NCBI RefSeq assembly: GCF_910589235.1
Contig: NC_060968.1
Coordinates: 310,001-374,000 of the forward strand
Direction: 5' to 3'
Source of the DNA: Vespa crabro
Taxonomy: Eukaryota > Arthropoda > Insecta > Hymenoptera > Vespidae
DNA: 64,000 bases
A program made the position numbers and the translations under genes. Within the stretch, counting starts at the first letter, position 1. Every line of letters begins with the position of its first letter. Positions 24,800-34,633 of this stretch are shown in pieces. A model generated the notes under the pieces. It had not been told where the DNA came from. It worked only from the letters and a program-made list of their open reading frames with translations, and did no database searches.

Positions 24800-27700
24800 T
24801 TGAGATGGGCTAAGGCCCCCCCTCACTTAAATCGTGCCTTCTCAAAAATTTATTTATTGCAGTTAAATATGGGACGTTATAAAACGGTAACGGGCGAAGT
24901 TTGCGAACTGATTAGACAAAAGCGCCTGGATGTGCAACTACTACAGGAGCCGTACGTCCAAAAGCAAGGGACAGGATACGAGGTTATATGAGTAGACAGC
25001 AGGACAAGAATTGTTGCCATTTGCGATAAAAGATCCTGGTCTGCGGTCTCGACGACCAACTCAAACATCACGTTGCAGTTTATCTCGCAGCTTGGCACTT
25101 CGCACTGCGATTTTGCAGAAGTGCAAGTACCCGGCTCCTCCAACTACGTCGTCCCGCACTACATTCTGCACAGCGAGAAAATTGAGGAGCACTTTTGGCA
25201 CTGGGAATGTGTTCCTCTTGTCATAAGGGGGGAGGTAGAAATAGTATCACAGAACATCAACGTGAGTTCTCGTTTTTAAGGCCATGAGGGCACAGACTAA
25301 ATTGGTTCGAAGGTCGAAGCCCTCATCCCGGCAGGGCAAAATGTTATTAACGACGTAGAGTAGCCTCCAATATTCTGGAAGAACTGACGCTCCTCATACA
25401 TCGACGTAACCCTCTTGTTACACTCGATGAGCGGACTTATTGTCCAATGGAAAGTAAGAACAAGCTGTGACCACAATTCAATAGACATCGTTATGCATCC
25501 CCCGAAGGCCGACTCTCTTCAGGAGGGACGGTTCTCTGGCGTCGGGACAGGAGGTTCAATACCAGGAGAACCGACAGGGACCTGTTCTCTTGCTCTCTCT
25601 CACCGCGGCAATGGAAGATGGAAGCACTCTAGGATCGGCTTCAGACGTAGAGACACGAGCCAATATGCCCACTAGTGTCCTACAAAACATCCATTCTGAA
25701 TCTATGCCCCGGAAAGGACCTCACCGAAATTCAACCCTTAGTTGACATCAACACTAACGATTAAGAAAAAGCGGTAGCTAGGTTGAGATGCGCATTCCAG
25801 CGAGAAAATGAATATCAGGTATGCCTAGGGTTACTACACGAGTATCGTTCTACGCTGAGGGGATACAGCAAAGAAGTATGTCGTGGAAAATTAGTTAGTT
25901 GGAGGAAATTCGTTACGGAACGTGGAACCGTGGTGGTACATTTCCAAACAACAGGCGCGCAAACTACAGGACAAAATTGTATTTAATACTCTTAAACGAG
26001 ATGGAGGGACGACCACGAACATCGAAGGAACGGCGAGATTTCTACTCCATATGCATGTCCCGGAGGACAATGTATCCGAAAACACACCATAACAGCGAGC
26101 GGTACGGATTTTCTCAAGAAACGCTAACGAAACAGCGGATGCCCATTCTTCACAGAGGAAGAGGTCGCGCAGGTCATAAACGGCAACATGCGTTCCCTCA
26201 AAAGCGGCAAAGCAGCAAGGCCGGATCTCATCGATGTGTGTGTGTTTATAAGAACATTCGTCGCCATCCCATCCCATTTCGAAAACCTTTCCAACTGGGT
26301 ATCTCTCCCGGGATGCCTTCAATGGGTAATCCTCCCGTCTATTTGGAATGAGGGCTCTTTAAGAGCATTCCAGAAGGGCGATAACAAGGACATGGAAGAC
26401 CCCGAGCCCTAACAATTGATCTGCATTCTCTCTGTCTTGTGGAAGGTTATGTAAAGACTGCAGAAGCTGCGCCTCATCGAAAGCTCGCTCGCACCGGGAA
26501 TTATATCGGACATACAGTTTGGGTTTGTCCAGGGACGTTCCACAGAAGACGTAATCATAGAGATGCGTTGAATCCTTTCTGAATCTTCACAGAGATATGT
26601 CATCGCGTTATTATTCGACATCTCGGGAACCTTCAACCACGTTTGGTGGAATCTAGTTCTCGAGGCTCTCCAAGATCGGGACTAGCCGAGGAACGCCTTT
26701 AAAATGATGACAAGCTACTTCGCGGAACGTAAAATTGCCCTGGGATAACATGAGGTTTAATCGAATGCCTCTAGAGGATGTCCATAAGGATCTGTCCTCG
26801 GCCCCGTCTACTGCAAACACATATTCCACCAGCTCCTCAGGATCCTGGTGAAATCCAAGGAAAACAAGGTGATCGCGTACGCGGACGATCTACTTGTCAT
26901 CGTAGATGGTGACTTAAGGAATGAAATCGAAGAGAAAGGAAACCACGTAGTTAACAGCATCACTGGATGGTGCACGTCTGCGAAATTGACAATCTCCAAG
27001 CGTAAGACGAAAGTGATCGTTCATTTGAGCGATTGAGTTTAAAGAAAACCCATCGGCAGAAGGTGAGGGAAACTTCTGGATAGAAAGCGGAAAACGGCGA
27101 TAAAAACGACTTAGCGAGTAGAACTCCCACAGTTACGACACACTGCCGTTACCTCAAAGACAAGTTCGACTCATTGTTCGCAAAGATAGGTTGGTTTGCT
27201 GCGAAACAATGGGGACTCCGCCATTGCGTACTCCAAGCAATCTATCGAGTTGTGTTCACACCTACGGTCACGTACGCGAAAGCAAGATAGTTTGATATCT
27301 GCACGAAAGGAGATCTCAAATAGTTAAGCGCGATCCAGCGATCGGCCCACATCTCGGTCACATTAGCGTATCGCACAGCTGCAATAGAGTCCCTCTGCGT
27401 CATAAGAGCGGAGTCCACGCTATATCTCCAGTTAGTGAAACAAAGGGGACTATAGGACATTAACAAAAATTGATGCTTCGAGACAACTCCGCTAAAACTG
27501 GAAGACACGAATATTAAACGCGCGAAAGCCAGACAGGTCGATGAGTATATCTCTAGTGTTTTACATGTTAGGTGGGAGAACTCCAGAGGAAGGACAACAT
27601 ACGCGTTATCTCCGAATATCAAGGACAGGATAGTTGCCCGCTTCGTCTCTCCTATCAATTTCACAAGTCAGTTTCTTGCTGAACACGAAGCTATCAAGGA

Positions 27701-27930
27701 CAAGCTGACGTCGCCGGACATCATCACGGAAGGATCATGCGAGGGTAGCGAGAGGACACGGTTTCGCATTACATCATCGACTGTCCGGTTTTAAAACCGC
27801 AGGGAGAGGCATTGGAAGAAATTCTCAGCAAAAAAGTTGGCCGGAAGCAGCGAGATATCTTGTCTCCACGACCGAAGCCTTCTCCCTATTTGCAGAGTTT
27901 TGCAAAGAATTCCTGGTCATAAAGGGTAAG
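24800..27930 (+). pseudogene. A2 ORF2 remnant (endonuclease, RT, zinc finger)
   Basis: Endonuclease motifs begin with LLQLNMGR and LLQEPYVQ, the latter keeping the catalytic Glu, and end with DHNSIDI near 25455-25490. The linker has YSKEVCRGKLVSWRKFVTE in one open frame, where B and D carry a 1-bp deletion. RT motifs follow: SGKAARPDLIDV (about 26200), QFGFVQGRSTED, ALLFDISGTF, RGCP-stop-GSVLGP (TAA at 26785-26787) and IAYADDLLVIVDGD (26872 onwards, catalytic YADD intact). The C-terminal finger reads EDTVSHYIIDCPV after one frame change near 27745. More than ten stops or frameshifts make it non-functional. It is useful as the ancestral state for B and D. Confidence 0.85.
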
Positions 27931-28402
27931 TTGATCATGAATCCAATTCAGCCGGGATTGTCGGAAATCCGATGATGCGGGTGATTGACTGCAATCTTCT
28001 CAGGTTAGCCTACTCTCGAATAGGATAGGGTCGGAGATGCTCGATCGGATTTTGCTATTTTTCCATTTTTCTTTCTTTTTTAACTCCACCACCAAACTCT
28101 CCCAAAGAAGCTTCTATTCTTCGATTCCCATCTCATCCTACGCAACGAGTGCCAAGGCTCGTGGCACTGCGAGTTGGCCTCCCCGTGGGCACGGCCGGCA
28201 TGAACGTGGTTATGCGTTGCTGCGAGGATATTGGTTGTGGTTCAATCATTCACCCTGCCTCGCCTACAGGATTTTTGGGTTTTACAGTCTCCGCTCACTT
28301 GACCATGCTGGTTGCTGCCAGTAGTTAGCTTCATAGCGTATGTTCAAATGGGCGAAGTATCATGGGTGCATGCACGCCAAGGATGCCCATCTATACTTTA
28401 TT
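27931..28402 (+). other. A2 3' UTR
   Basis: Non-coding tail alignable with 32454-32918 of B: a conserved GGGATTGTCGGA near its start, the CTCGAATAGGATAGGGTCGG-like box, a T-rich tract, GGCCTCCCCGTGGGCACGG, and a final segment with ATAGCGTATG and GGGCGAAGTA. In R1-type LINEs the 3' UTR is the template-recognition region for target-primed reverse transcription. Confidence 0.75.
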
Positions 28403-28485
28403 CTCTCGAATTTGGAGACATTCCGACTAGTCGAAAGAAAGTCATGCGTATATATCAAGAAACAATCCGACAATCGGACTTAGAA
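28403..28485. repeat. Single satellite monomer between LINEs A2 and B
   Basis: This 83-bp stretch starts at monomer position 27 (CTCTCGAATTTGG), reaches position 27 again at 28471, and ends near position 41 at 28485. It is one 68-bp monomer plus 15 bp, so the target sites of A2 and B are exactly one repeat apart. Confidence 0.85.
28471..28485. repeat. Probable target-site duplication of B, left copy
   Basis: CAATCGGACTTAGAA corresponds to monomer positions 27-41 and matches the right copy at 32919-32933 in 11 of 15 bases. Both copies share the non-consensus A of TAGA (consensus TGGA). A duplication near 14 bp is typical of R1. Confidence 0.6.
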
Positions 28486-28561
28486 TTTTTTTCTTGTTTT
28501 TTCTTCTTTCCTCATACAGCTAAAGTCTTCTTTGCTGCTTCTCTCCTTATATCCAATTAAG

Positions 28562-29290
28562 TAGTCGCAGCGTAGGAACGCAGCAACACGCCGGTCGAGT
28601 GCCCGAACGTCGTCCAAGGCTACTCACCGTGCGACCCCCCTCTGCGTTCCTTGCCCCGCACAACCCGGACTACATCAGGTGATAGCCAGTCTTCAAGAGG
28701 CTATACTCGTTTTAGAAAGGTGTGATAGGAATTTGCCAAGGCCATCTTCTAAGGCCAAGCAAACGAACGTCATGAATAAATCGGTCGCGAGTTTAGAAAT
28801 AGGCGAAATAGGCGAAATTGGCCCTTCCAGTCCGGACGATAGACAGGTCGATCTAAACATAGAGAGCGTATCGGTTACCACGCGTCCGCGAACACGAGCG
28901 TATATCCGTGCGCAACACCCGCAAACCCTTCCGGAAACGGAACATACGTCCCCACCCCCCAAGAGAAATAACAACCTTCGCAATAACATAAAACGCGCAA
29001 CGAGTTGAAATAACCCCCTACCACCGATTATTGAGCTAGACATCGAGCAAGTCCATACGACTAAAGTCACACCCCTAGAACCGGAAGCGGTAACAGGAAT
29101 AGGCAAAGCCCCGTTGGAACCTCCCGTAGAAGCAGAAACAGGCGCAACCCTGAACGTCAATGGTGTTATAAGCGCGAACACCGAACCCAAAGCACCACGA
29201 ACTACCTTCGCCGAACCTTGTGCTACAATCTGCGGAAACGACACGATCTCTACCGTGAAATCCCCCCTCACATTAACCGCGCGTTTCCAA
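28562..29290 (+). pseudogene. B ORF1 C-terminal tail
   Basis: The frame is open from 28565 to the TGA at 29006-29008 and, in the same frame, on to about 29335. It begins with HRATPLCVPCPAQ, which may be the end of the last CCHC knuckle of a gag-like ORF1: an upstream TGCCCG could give CP in another frame. It continues as SLQEAILVLERCDRN, then a Pro/Thr/Glu-rich tail (PLPPIIELDIEQV, EPKAPRTTFAEPCAT). The complement of D near 45570-45735 encodes the same tail (EPKAPRVTFAEPCAT). The end overlaps the ORF2 start by about 100 bp in another frame, a usual R1-type arrangement. The function is inferred from position only. Confidence 0.55.
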
Positions 29291-29965
29291 AAATCCACCT
29301 CCTGCAGCTCAATATGGAGCGTTCGAGAACCGTAACGGGAGAAGTCCGCGAATTGATTAGTGAGAAACGCTTGGACGTGTTGCTCCAGCAGCAGCCATAC
29401 GTCCAAAAGCACGGGATAGGATATGAGATCATAGGATTAGGTAGCGGAACCAGATTAACAGCCACTCGGGACGATAGACCATGGTCTGCCATCGCGGCGA
29501 CCAACCTGAACATCGCGTTGTTTTTCATCTCGCAGCTCAGCACCCCGCACTGCGTATGTGCGGAAGTGCAAGCACCCGGCATCTCTTTCTACGTCGTTTC
29601 ACATTACATTCAGTTTAGCGACGAAATAAAGGAGCACCTAAGGCACCTGGACACTGTACTTCGTGCCCTAAGGGGGGAGAGAGAAATAATTTCGCTGGAC
29701 GCCAATGCGCGATCACCTCTCTGGGGCCCTCAGAGCACAGATGAGAGAGGTTCGAAATTAGAAGCCCTCATCCGGACATCCGGATTAAGAGTAATTAGCG
29801 ACGTTATGCAGCCACCCACATTCTGGACGATGAGAGGCTCCTCGTATATCGATGTAATCTTCTCGTCGCAATCCATGAATCGATTCGTAGGCCAATGGAA
29901 AGTTAGATCGGGATGGACGTCCAGCGACCACAACTCGATAGAAATCGCGTTACAACCCCCGAAGG
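29218..29965 (+). pseudogene. B ORF2, apurinic-type endonuclease domain
   Basis: In R1-type LINEs this domain nicks the target DNA and so sets the insertion site. About 250 open codons show the expected motifs: LLQLNMERSRTV (residues 28-39, N at 32), the LLQEPYV motif written here as LLQQQPYV, SLDANARSPLWGP with the D-x-N pair, SSYIDVIF and the terminal SSDHNSIEI (SDH catalytic motif). The first catalytic Glu is Gln (codon CAG at 29392-29394), whereas A2 and D keep GAG/GAA Glu. The frame changes near 29965, just after the domain. The true ORF2 start could lie upstream of the first ATG-like codon. Confidence 0.9.
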
Positions 29966-29972
29966 CTGAGTC

Positions 29973-30355
29973 GTGTCGTGGGGTACTCGTGGGGTGGGAA
30001 ACAGGAAGTTCAACACCAGGAGAACTGACTGGGACCTATCCGCCGACGGTCTTCTCTCCTTCTCTACGGCGAGGCTGGAGGGAAGCGGCTTAGGATCGGC
30101 ATCTGAGTTAGAGGCACGAGCTAATGCGCTCACCAGTGTCCTACAAACCGTGTGCTCTGAATCGATGCCACGGAAAAAGGCCCATCGGAAGTCCAACCCG
30201 TGGTGGACGTCAGCGTTAACGACACAGAAGAAGGCGGTGTCTCGGCATAGGCGCGCGTTCCAACGAGAGAAAGTCCATCTGACTCGTCTCGAGTTGATGC
30301 TGGATTATCGGGCGTCGCTCAGAGCCTATAGCAAAGCGGTAGGCTGCGAAAGCTA
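29973..30355 (+). pseudogene. B ORF2, linker between endonuclease and RT
   Basis: One open frame contains NTRRTDWDLSADGLL, a helical stretch, MPRKKAHRKSNPWWTSAL and SRHRRAFQREK. NPWW followed by basic helices is typical of the region between endonuclease and RT in R1/I-type LINEs. The frame stops at CES-TAG (30353-30355). Adding back one base near 30341 would join it to the next segment, RLRKLESWKEFVTEQG. D has exactly the same sequence and break. Confidence 0.85.
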
Positions 30356-31727
30356 GAAAGCTGGAAGGAATTCGTAACGGAGCAGGGTAACAAAGATCCG
30401 TGGGGATATATATACAAGCAGCAGGCGGGTAAACTTCGCGTAGAAAGGGTGATTAACACCCTGAAAAGAGACGGCGGAAAGACCATGAACGTTCGCAATA
30501 CGGTGAAAGTACTCCTCGACACGCATGTTCCAGATGACCGCGAGTCCAAAGATACGATTGAACAAAGCGCAGTGCGAAACACCTCCTGAGATGCCCCCGA
30601 AATCGCTGTTGCCCCTCCCTTCACGATGGAAGAGGTGGCGCGCGTTATAAAATCCCTCAGAAATGGAAAGGCTCCGGGGCCTGACCTCATCGAGGTGTGC
30701 GTGCTCAAGAGAGCATTTGCCTCCATTCCCTCCCACTTCGTAGACCTGTTTAACGGCTGCCTCCAGTTGGGCATCTTCCCTTCCATCAGTAAAGAAGGCT
30801 TCTTAAGAGAACCCCTCAAAGGAGCGGATAAAGTCGCGGAAGACCCCAAATCCTACAGGCCCATATGCCTCCTCTCGGTCGTTGGAAAGGTTCTAGAAAG
30901 GCTGCTCAAGATACGCCTAGAAGCAACATCCTTCGCGCCGGATAAACTGTCGGACAAACAATACGGCTTCGTCCCATGACGCTCCACCGAGGACGCGATA
31001 GTCGAAATGCGTCGAATCGTTTCTGCCTCCTCACGGAGATATGTCATTGCACTGCTATTCGACGTCTCGGGAGCCTTCTAAAATGTCTGGTGGCCCGTAG
31101 TTCTCAAGGCACTCCGGGAACGAGACTACCCGAGGAATGTCTTCAATGTAATCACTAACTACTTCGCAGACAGTAGGCTTTGGGAGAGCATGAGATTTCT
31201 AAGCAGGCTTCGAGAGGCTGCCCACAAGATTCGGTCCTAGGCCCCTCCTGCTGGAACCTCATGTTCGATCAGCTCCTTCGAATACTTGAGAAATCACCGG
31301 AAGTCAACGCAATCGCATACGCGGATGACCTGCTCGTTATTATAGACGGTGATTCTAGGAAAGAATTATAAAATGTAGGATACCGCGCGGTTAAATGCAG
31401 CACAGAATTGTGCTGGACAGTGAAGCTCGTAATTTTAGTGCAGAAAATGGAGGCAATCGTCTTAAAGAGCGACTGGGTCAAGAGAAAACCCATAGGGAGA
31501 AGGGGAGGACTTCGACCAGATAGGAAGCTTAAATCATCGAAAGAGACGTATTTAACTAGTAGGCCACCAACCATAAGGATAGGGGGCAACAGCATCAAGT
31601 TCAGGAGTTCGCTTAGATACCTCGGCGTATATTTCGATAATGGCCTAGGGGTCTCGACGCAGTGCGGGTACCTAAGCGACAAAGTCCGGCTGCTGTTTGC
31701 AAAGTTAGGAAGAATGGCGGCTAGGTA
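30356..31727 (+). pseudogene. B ORF2, reverse transcriptase domain
   Basis: Motifs in order: EEVARVIKSLRNGKAPGPDL (30629 on), SYRPICLLSVVGKVLERL, DKQYGFVP followed by TGA (30977) and RSTED, ALLFDVSGAF followed by TAA (31079; D has Asp here), NVWWPVVLKAL, then a short deletion near 31172. From 31180 come GEHEISKQASRGCPQDSVLGP and NAIAYADDLLVIIDGDSRKEL, with a TAA ending that frame. The polymerase Asp pair of YADD is present. The invariant PQG of motif B is PQD (GAT at 31228-31230). The thumb (KMEAIVLKSDWVKRKPIGRR) and the part with YLGVYFDNGLG follow to about 31727. Confidence 0.92.
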
Positions 31728-32453
31728 ATGGGGGCTTGGTCATTACCCCTTATGGTCGATATATCGAGGCGTATTTACCCCAAGGTCACGTACGCAGCAG
31801 CGGGATGGTCGGATCTCTTTACCGAAGGGGACCCCAAGACACTAATCGCGGCCATGCGATTTGCCCTCATTTTGGTTACATCTGCGTATCGTACAATCGC
31901 AACTGAATCCCTCTGCGTAGTAGCGGCAGAACTCCCGGTTGACCTTCAGTTACTTAAGCGTAAGAAGCCCTACGATATCAGGAAAAATAGAAACAACGGG
32001 ACGATAAAGCGTACACTGGACGTTGAAAAGAACAAACGCGCTATAATAAAACAAGTGGAAGAAGAAGTCTACAGGAATTGGCAAACTAGGTGGGAGCTCT
32101 CCACAAAAGAGCGGACCACATACGCGTACTTCGCGGACATCAAGACAAGGATGGGTAGATTCATCTCTCCTAATCACTATACAACTCAGTTTCTTTCAGG
32201 TCACGGTGGCTTCAAGGCCAAACTAAAGGCGCTGAATATTACCATGGAAGGAACCTTTAAGTGTGGCGAATAGGACACGGTTTTGCACCACATCGTCGAC
32301 TGTCCGGTCTTTGACCCCCAGAGAGTTGCTTTGAAGGAAATTCTCCGCGAAAGGAGCTGGCCTGAAGTAGCGAGACATCTTGTCTCAACGGCTGAGACTT
32401 TCTCCCTCTTCGCGGAGTATTATAAGGAAACCCTCCTTATCAAGGGTTGTTAG
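31728..32453 (+). pseudogene. B ORF2, C-terminal region with CCHC zinc finger
   Basis: The connector reads RRIYPKVTYAAAGWSDL, AYRTIATESLCVVAAELPVDL and WELSTKERTTYAYFADIK, then RMGRFISPNHYTTQFLSGHG. It ends in KCGE, an in-frame TAG (32271-32273), and DTVLHHIVDCPVF. Without the TAG this is the CX2-3C...HX4C finger that closes ORF2 in R1-type elements and helps bind DNA or RNA. After the TAG the frame stays open for 59 codons to TAG at 32451-32453 (LLIKGC end). The same TAG is present in D. Confidence 0.88.
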
Positions 32454-32918
32454 TTCGTAAGTACTATCCAGCTGGGATTGTCGGAGTCCCGGTGGGGGAG
32501 TGGGAGCCTTTAACCTTCTCAGGTAAACCCACTCTCGAACAGAATATGGTCGGAGATGCTCGAGCGCGTCTCCCTATTTTTTTTTCTCTCTCTCACTTTC
32601 ACAACTCTCTCCTCATCCCACAATCCTCCCGATCCCATCCCATCCTACGGAACGAGTACCTAGGGTCGTGGTACTGTGAGTGGGCCTCCCCGTGGTTTTC
32701 CGTGGGCGCGATTTGCATCACCGTGGTGACTCGTTGCCATGAGGATGTCGCCCGTGGCTAAACTGCTCAACCTGCCCGCCGGCAGGAGTTTTGGGTTTTT
32801 CCGAATCAGATTTCTTCGTAGTGGTGGCTGCTGTCAGTGAGTAGAACCGTAGCGTATGCCCTATTGGGCGAGGTAGCATAGGTGCAGGCACCCTTCCGAT
32901 GTCTACCTTCACAATATA
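32454..32918 (+). other. B 3' UTR and 3' end
   Basis: About 465 bp shared with D (complement of 41869-42344). Features are GGGATTGTCGGAGTCCCGG, a T-rich tract followed by CTCTCTCTC (32574-32590), and a terminal segment with TAGCATAGGTGCAGGCACC ending in CACAATATA. Satellite resumes at 32919 with CTGTCGGACC. No poly(A) or microsatellite tail is present. Confidence 0.85.
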
Positions 32919-33824
32919 CTGTCGGACCTAGATATTGATATTAGAAGAAAGAAAATTATGTGAGTTCCTCAAGAACCAATGCGATTGACGGATTCGGAAA
33001 TATACAAACCAGTAGAGAAAAAGTTATGCGAGTGACTTATGAACGAATGCGACTGTAGGGCCTAGAAATATTTCGACAACTCGAGGCAAAGTTATGGGAC
33101 TGACTTGTGGATTAATGTGACTATCGGATTTGGAAATATTGAGATGCGTGGGTATGTTCTCCTTGTGTCTTTTGAACAAATTCAAACGGTGTTCCTATAA
33201 ATATTCCAACTACTCGAAGAAATTTATGAGAGTGCCTCTCGATCCAATGAGACTGTCGTACTTCGAAATATACAGACGAGTCGTAGGAAAGTCATGCGAG
33301 TGACTTGAGTTCCAATGCGACGTTGGGACTTGGAAATACTCCGAGACGTCGAGGGAACGTTATGCGAGTGAGCCTCGGACAAATCCTGCTGCCAGACTTG
33401 GACATGTTCCGACTATTAGGGTGAAAGTTATTCGAGTACCACTCATAACAAAGATATTTACGGTCTTATTAATATTCCGACTAGACGATGTATCGTAATG
33501 CGAGTGAATTGTGAACAGACGCGACTGTCGGAATTAGAAATATTCAGATTAGTCGGAGTGATATACGAGTGCCTGCCGAACCAATGAAGCTGTCGGACTT
33601 GGAATATACCGACTAGTGGAAGAAAAATGATGCGGGTGACTTGTGAGCCTATGCAAATGACTTTCTAGTAAATATTACTACTAATTGTGGGAAGATTTGC
33701 GTATGACTTTCGAACCAATGCGGTTGCCGGTCTTGGATACAATTCGACTATACGAACGGAAGTTATGCAAGTGACTTGAGAAACAGTTCGATTGTCGGAC
33801 TTGGAAATTTTCAGACTGACCGAC

Positions 33825-34632
33825 GGGAAGTTATGCAAGTGTCTCTTAAATTAATACAGCTGTCGGACTTGGCAACATTATGTTTAATGGAGGGAAAGTT
33901 ATGCAAATGCCTCCCAAATTAATGCGACTATCGCTCTTGGAAATATTCCGACAAGTCATGAGACTGGCAGTCGAAATAATGCAGCAGTCGGATTTACCAA
34001 TGTTACCTCTAACCGAGAGAAAGTTATTGAGATTTACTTTTGAACTAATGCGACTATATGTCTTCAAAATAACTCCACTTGTCGATGGAAAGTTGTGCAA
34101 TTGCCATGGAATCATTGGGACTGTCGGATCTAGAAATATTTTGACTAGAAGAGGGAGAGTAATGGTAGTGCCTCTTGAACCATTGCGAATGTTGCAATTG
34201 GAAATATTCCACCTAGTCGGGGGAATGATATGAGAGTGCCACTCGAACCAAATATCAGACTTAGCAATATTTCGGCTATTTGAAGAATATTTACGTGAGT
34301 GCTTTGTCAACCAATGCGTCTTTTTGACCATGGAATACTCTGACTAGTCTTGGGAAAGTTATGAGAGTGCCTCAGAAACCAATGCGTCTGTAGGACGTGG
34401 AAATATTCCGACTGGACGAGGGAAAGTTTCGAGTGTGCCCTTCAAAACAATGCGAATGTTCGATTGTAATATATTCCATTTATTCGAGAGAAAAATATTC
34501 AAGTGAATTTTGAACCGGCGTAACTGTCGGACTTGGAAATATGCCGGTTAGACGAGGGAATGTTATGCAAGTTTATCCCGAAGCAATGAGAACGACGGAT
34601 ATGGAAATATTCCGACTAGTCGTGGCAATGTT
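33825..34632. repeat. Higher-order satellite block H1, copy 2
   Basis: Matches 4190-5010 with an offset of 29.62 kb. It ends abruptly at about 34632 (GGCAATGTTA followed by GGGCTTGG), where the array jumps from monomer position 68 to about position 31 and switches to block H2. Confidence 0.8.
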
Positions 34633-34633
34633 A

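Larger units (their letters stand above)
24226..28402 (+). mobile_element. LINE A2: R1-clade retrotransposon, family 2, old degenerate copy
   Basis: A plus-strand LINE about 4.2 kb long, collinear with B from B position 28662 to its 3' end: ORF1 tail, endonuclease, linker, RT, C-terminal finger and 3' UTR. It has many stops and frameshifts and is clearly diverged from B and D, so it is older. Its 5' end is truncated by about 175 bp relative to B. At the 3' end, satellite restarts at 28403 with CTCTCGAATTTGG, which aligns without gaps to monomer positions 27-39 (CTGTCGGACTTGG). There is no poly(A) tail. Confidence 0.88.
28486..32918 (+). mobile_element. LINE B: R1-clade retrotransposon, family 2, younger near-complete ORF2 copy
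   Basis: A 4.4-kb plus-strand LINE. It starts with a T-rich leader (28486-28560), then an ORF1 tail, then ORF2 (endonuclease, linker, RT, zinc finger) and a 465-bp 3' UTR without poly(A). The full gag part of ORF1 is absent, so the copy is 5'-truncated or rearranged. It is very similar to D: the 30301-30390 stretch is identical to the complement of 44432-44521. Inactivating lesions include stops at 30977 and 31079, a small deletion near 31172, a frameshift near 29965, the shared frameshift near 30340 and the TAG at 32271. Its G+C content is clearly above that of the surrounding satellite. Confidence 0.92.

Noticed and set aside
28693..29412. 239-codon minus-strand frame opposite the ORF1 tail and endonuclease of B
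   Set aside because: It is antisense to a sequence with recognisable LINE motifs and has none of its own. The similar plus-strand frames over D (for example 43958-44284) are rejected for the same reason.
28486..32918. rDNA-inserted R1 element
   Set aside because: The protein motifs are of the R1 clade, but the flanks are the 68-bp satellite and not 28S rRNA gene sequence.
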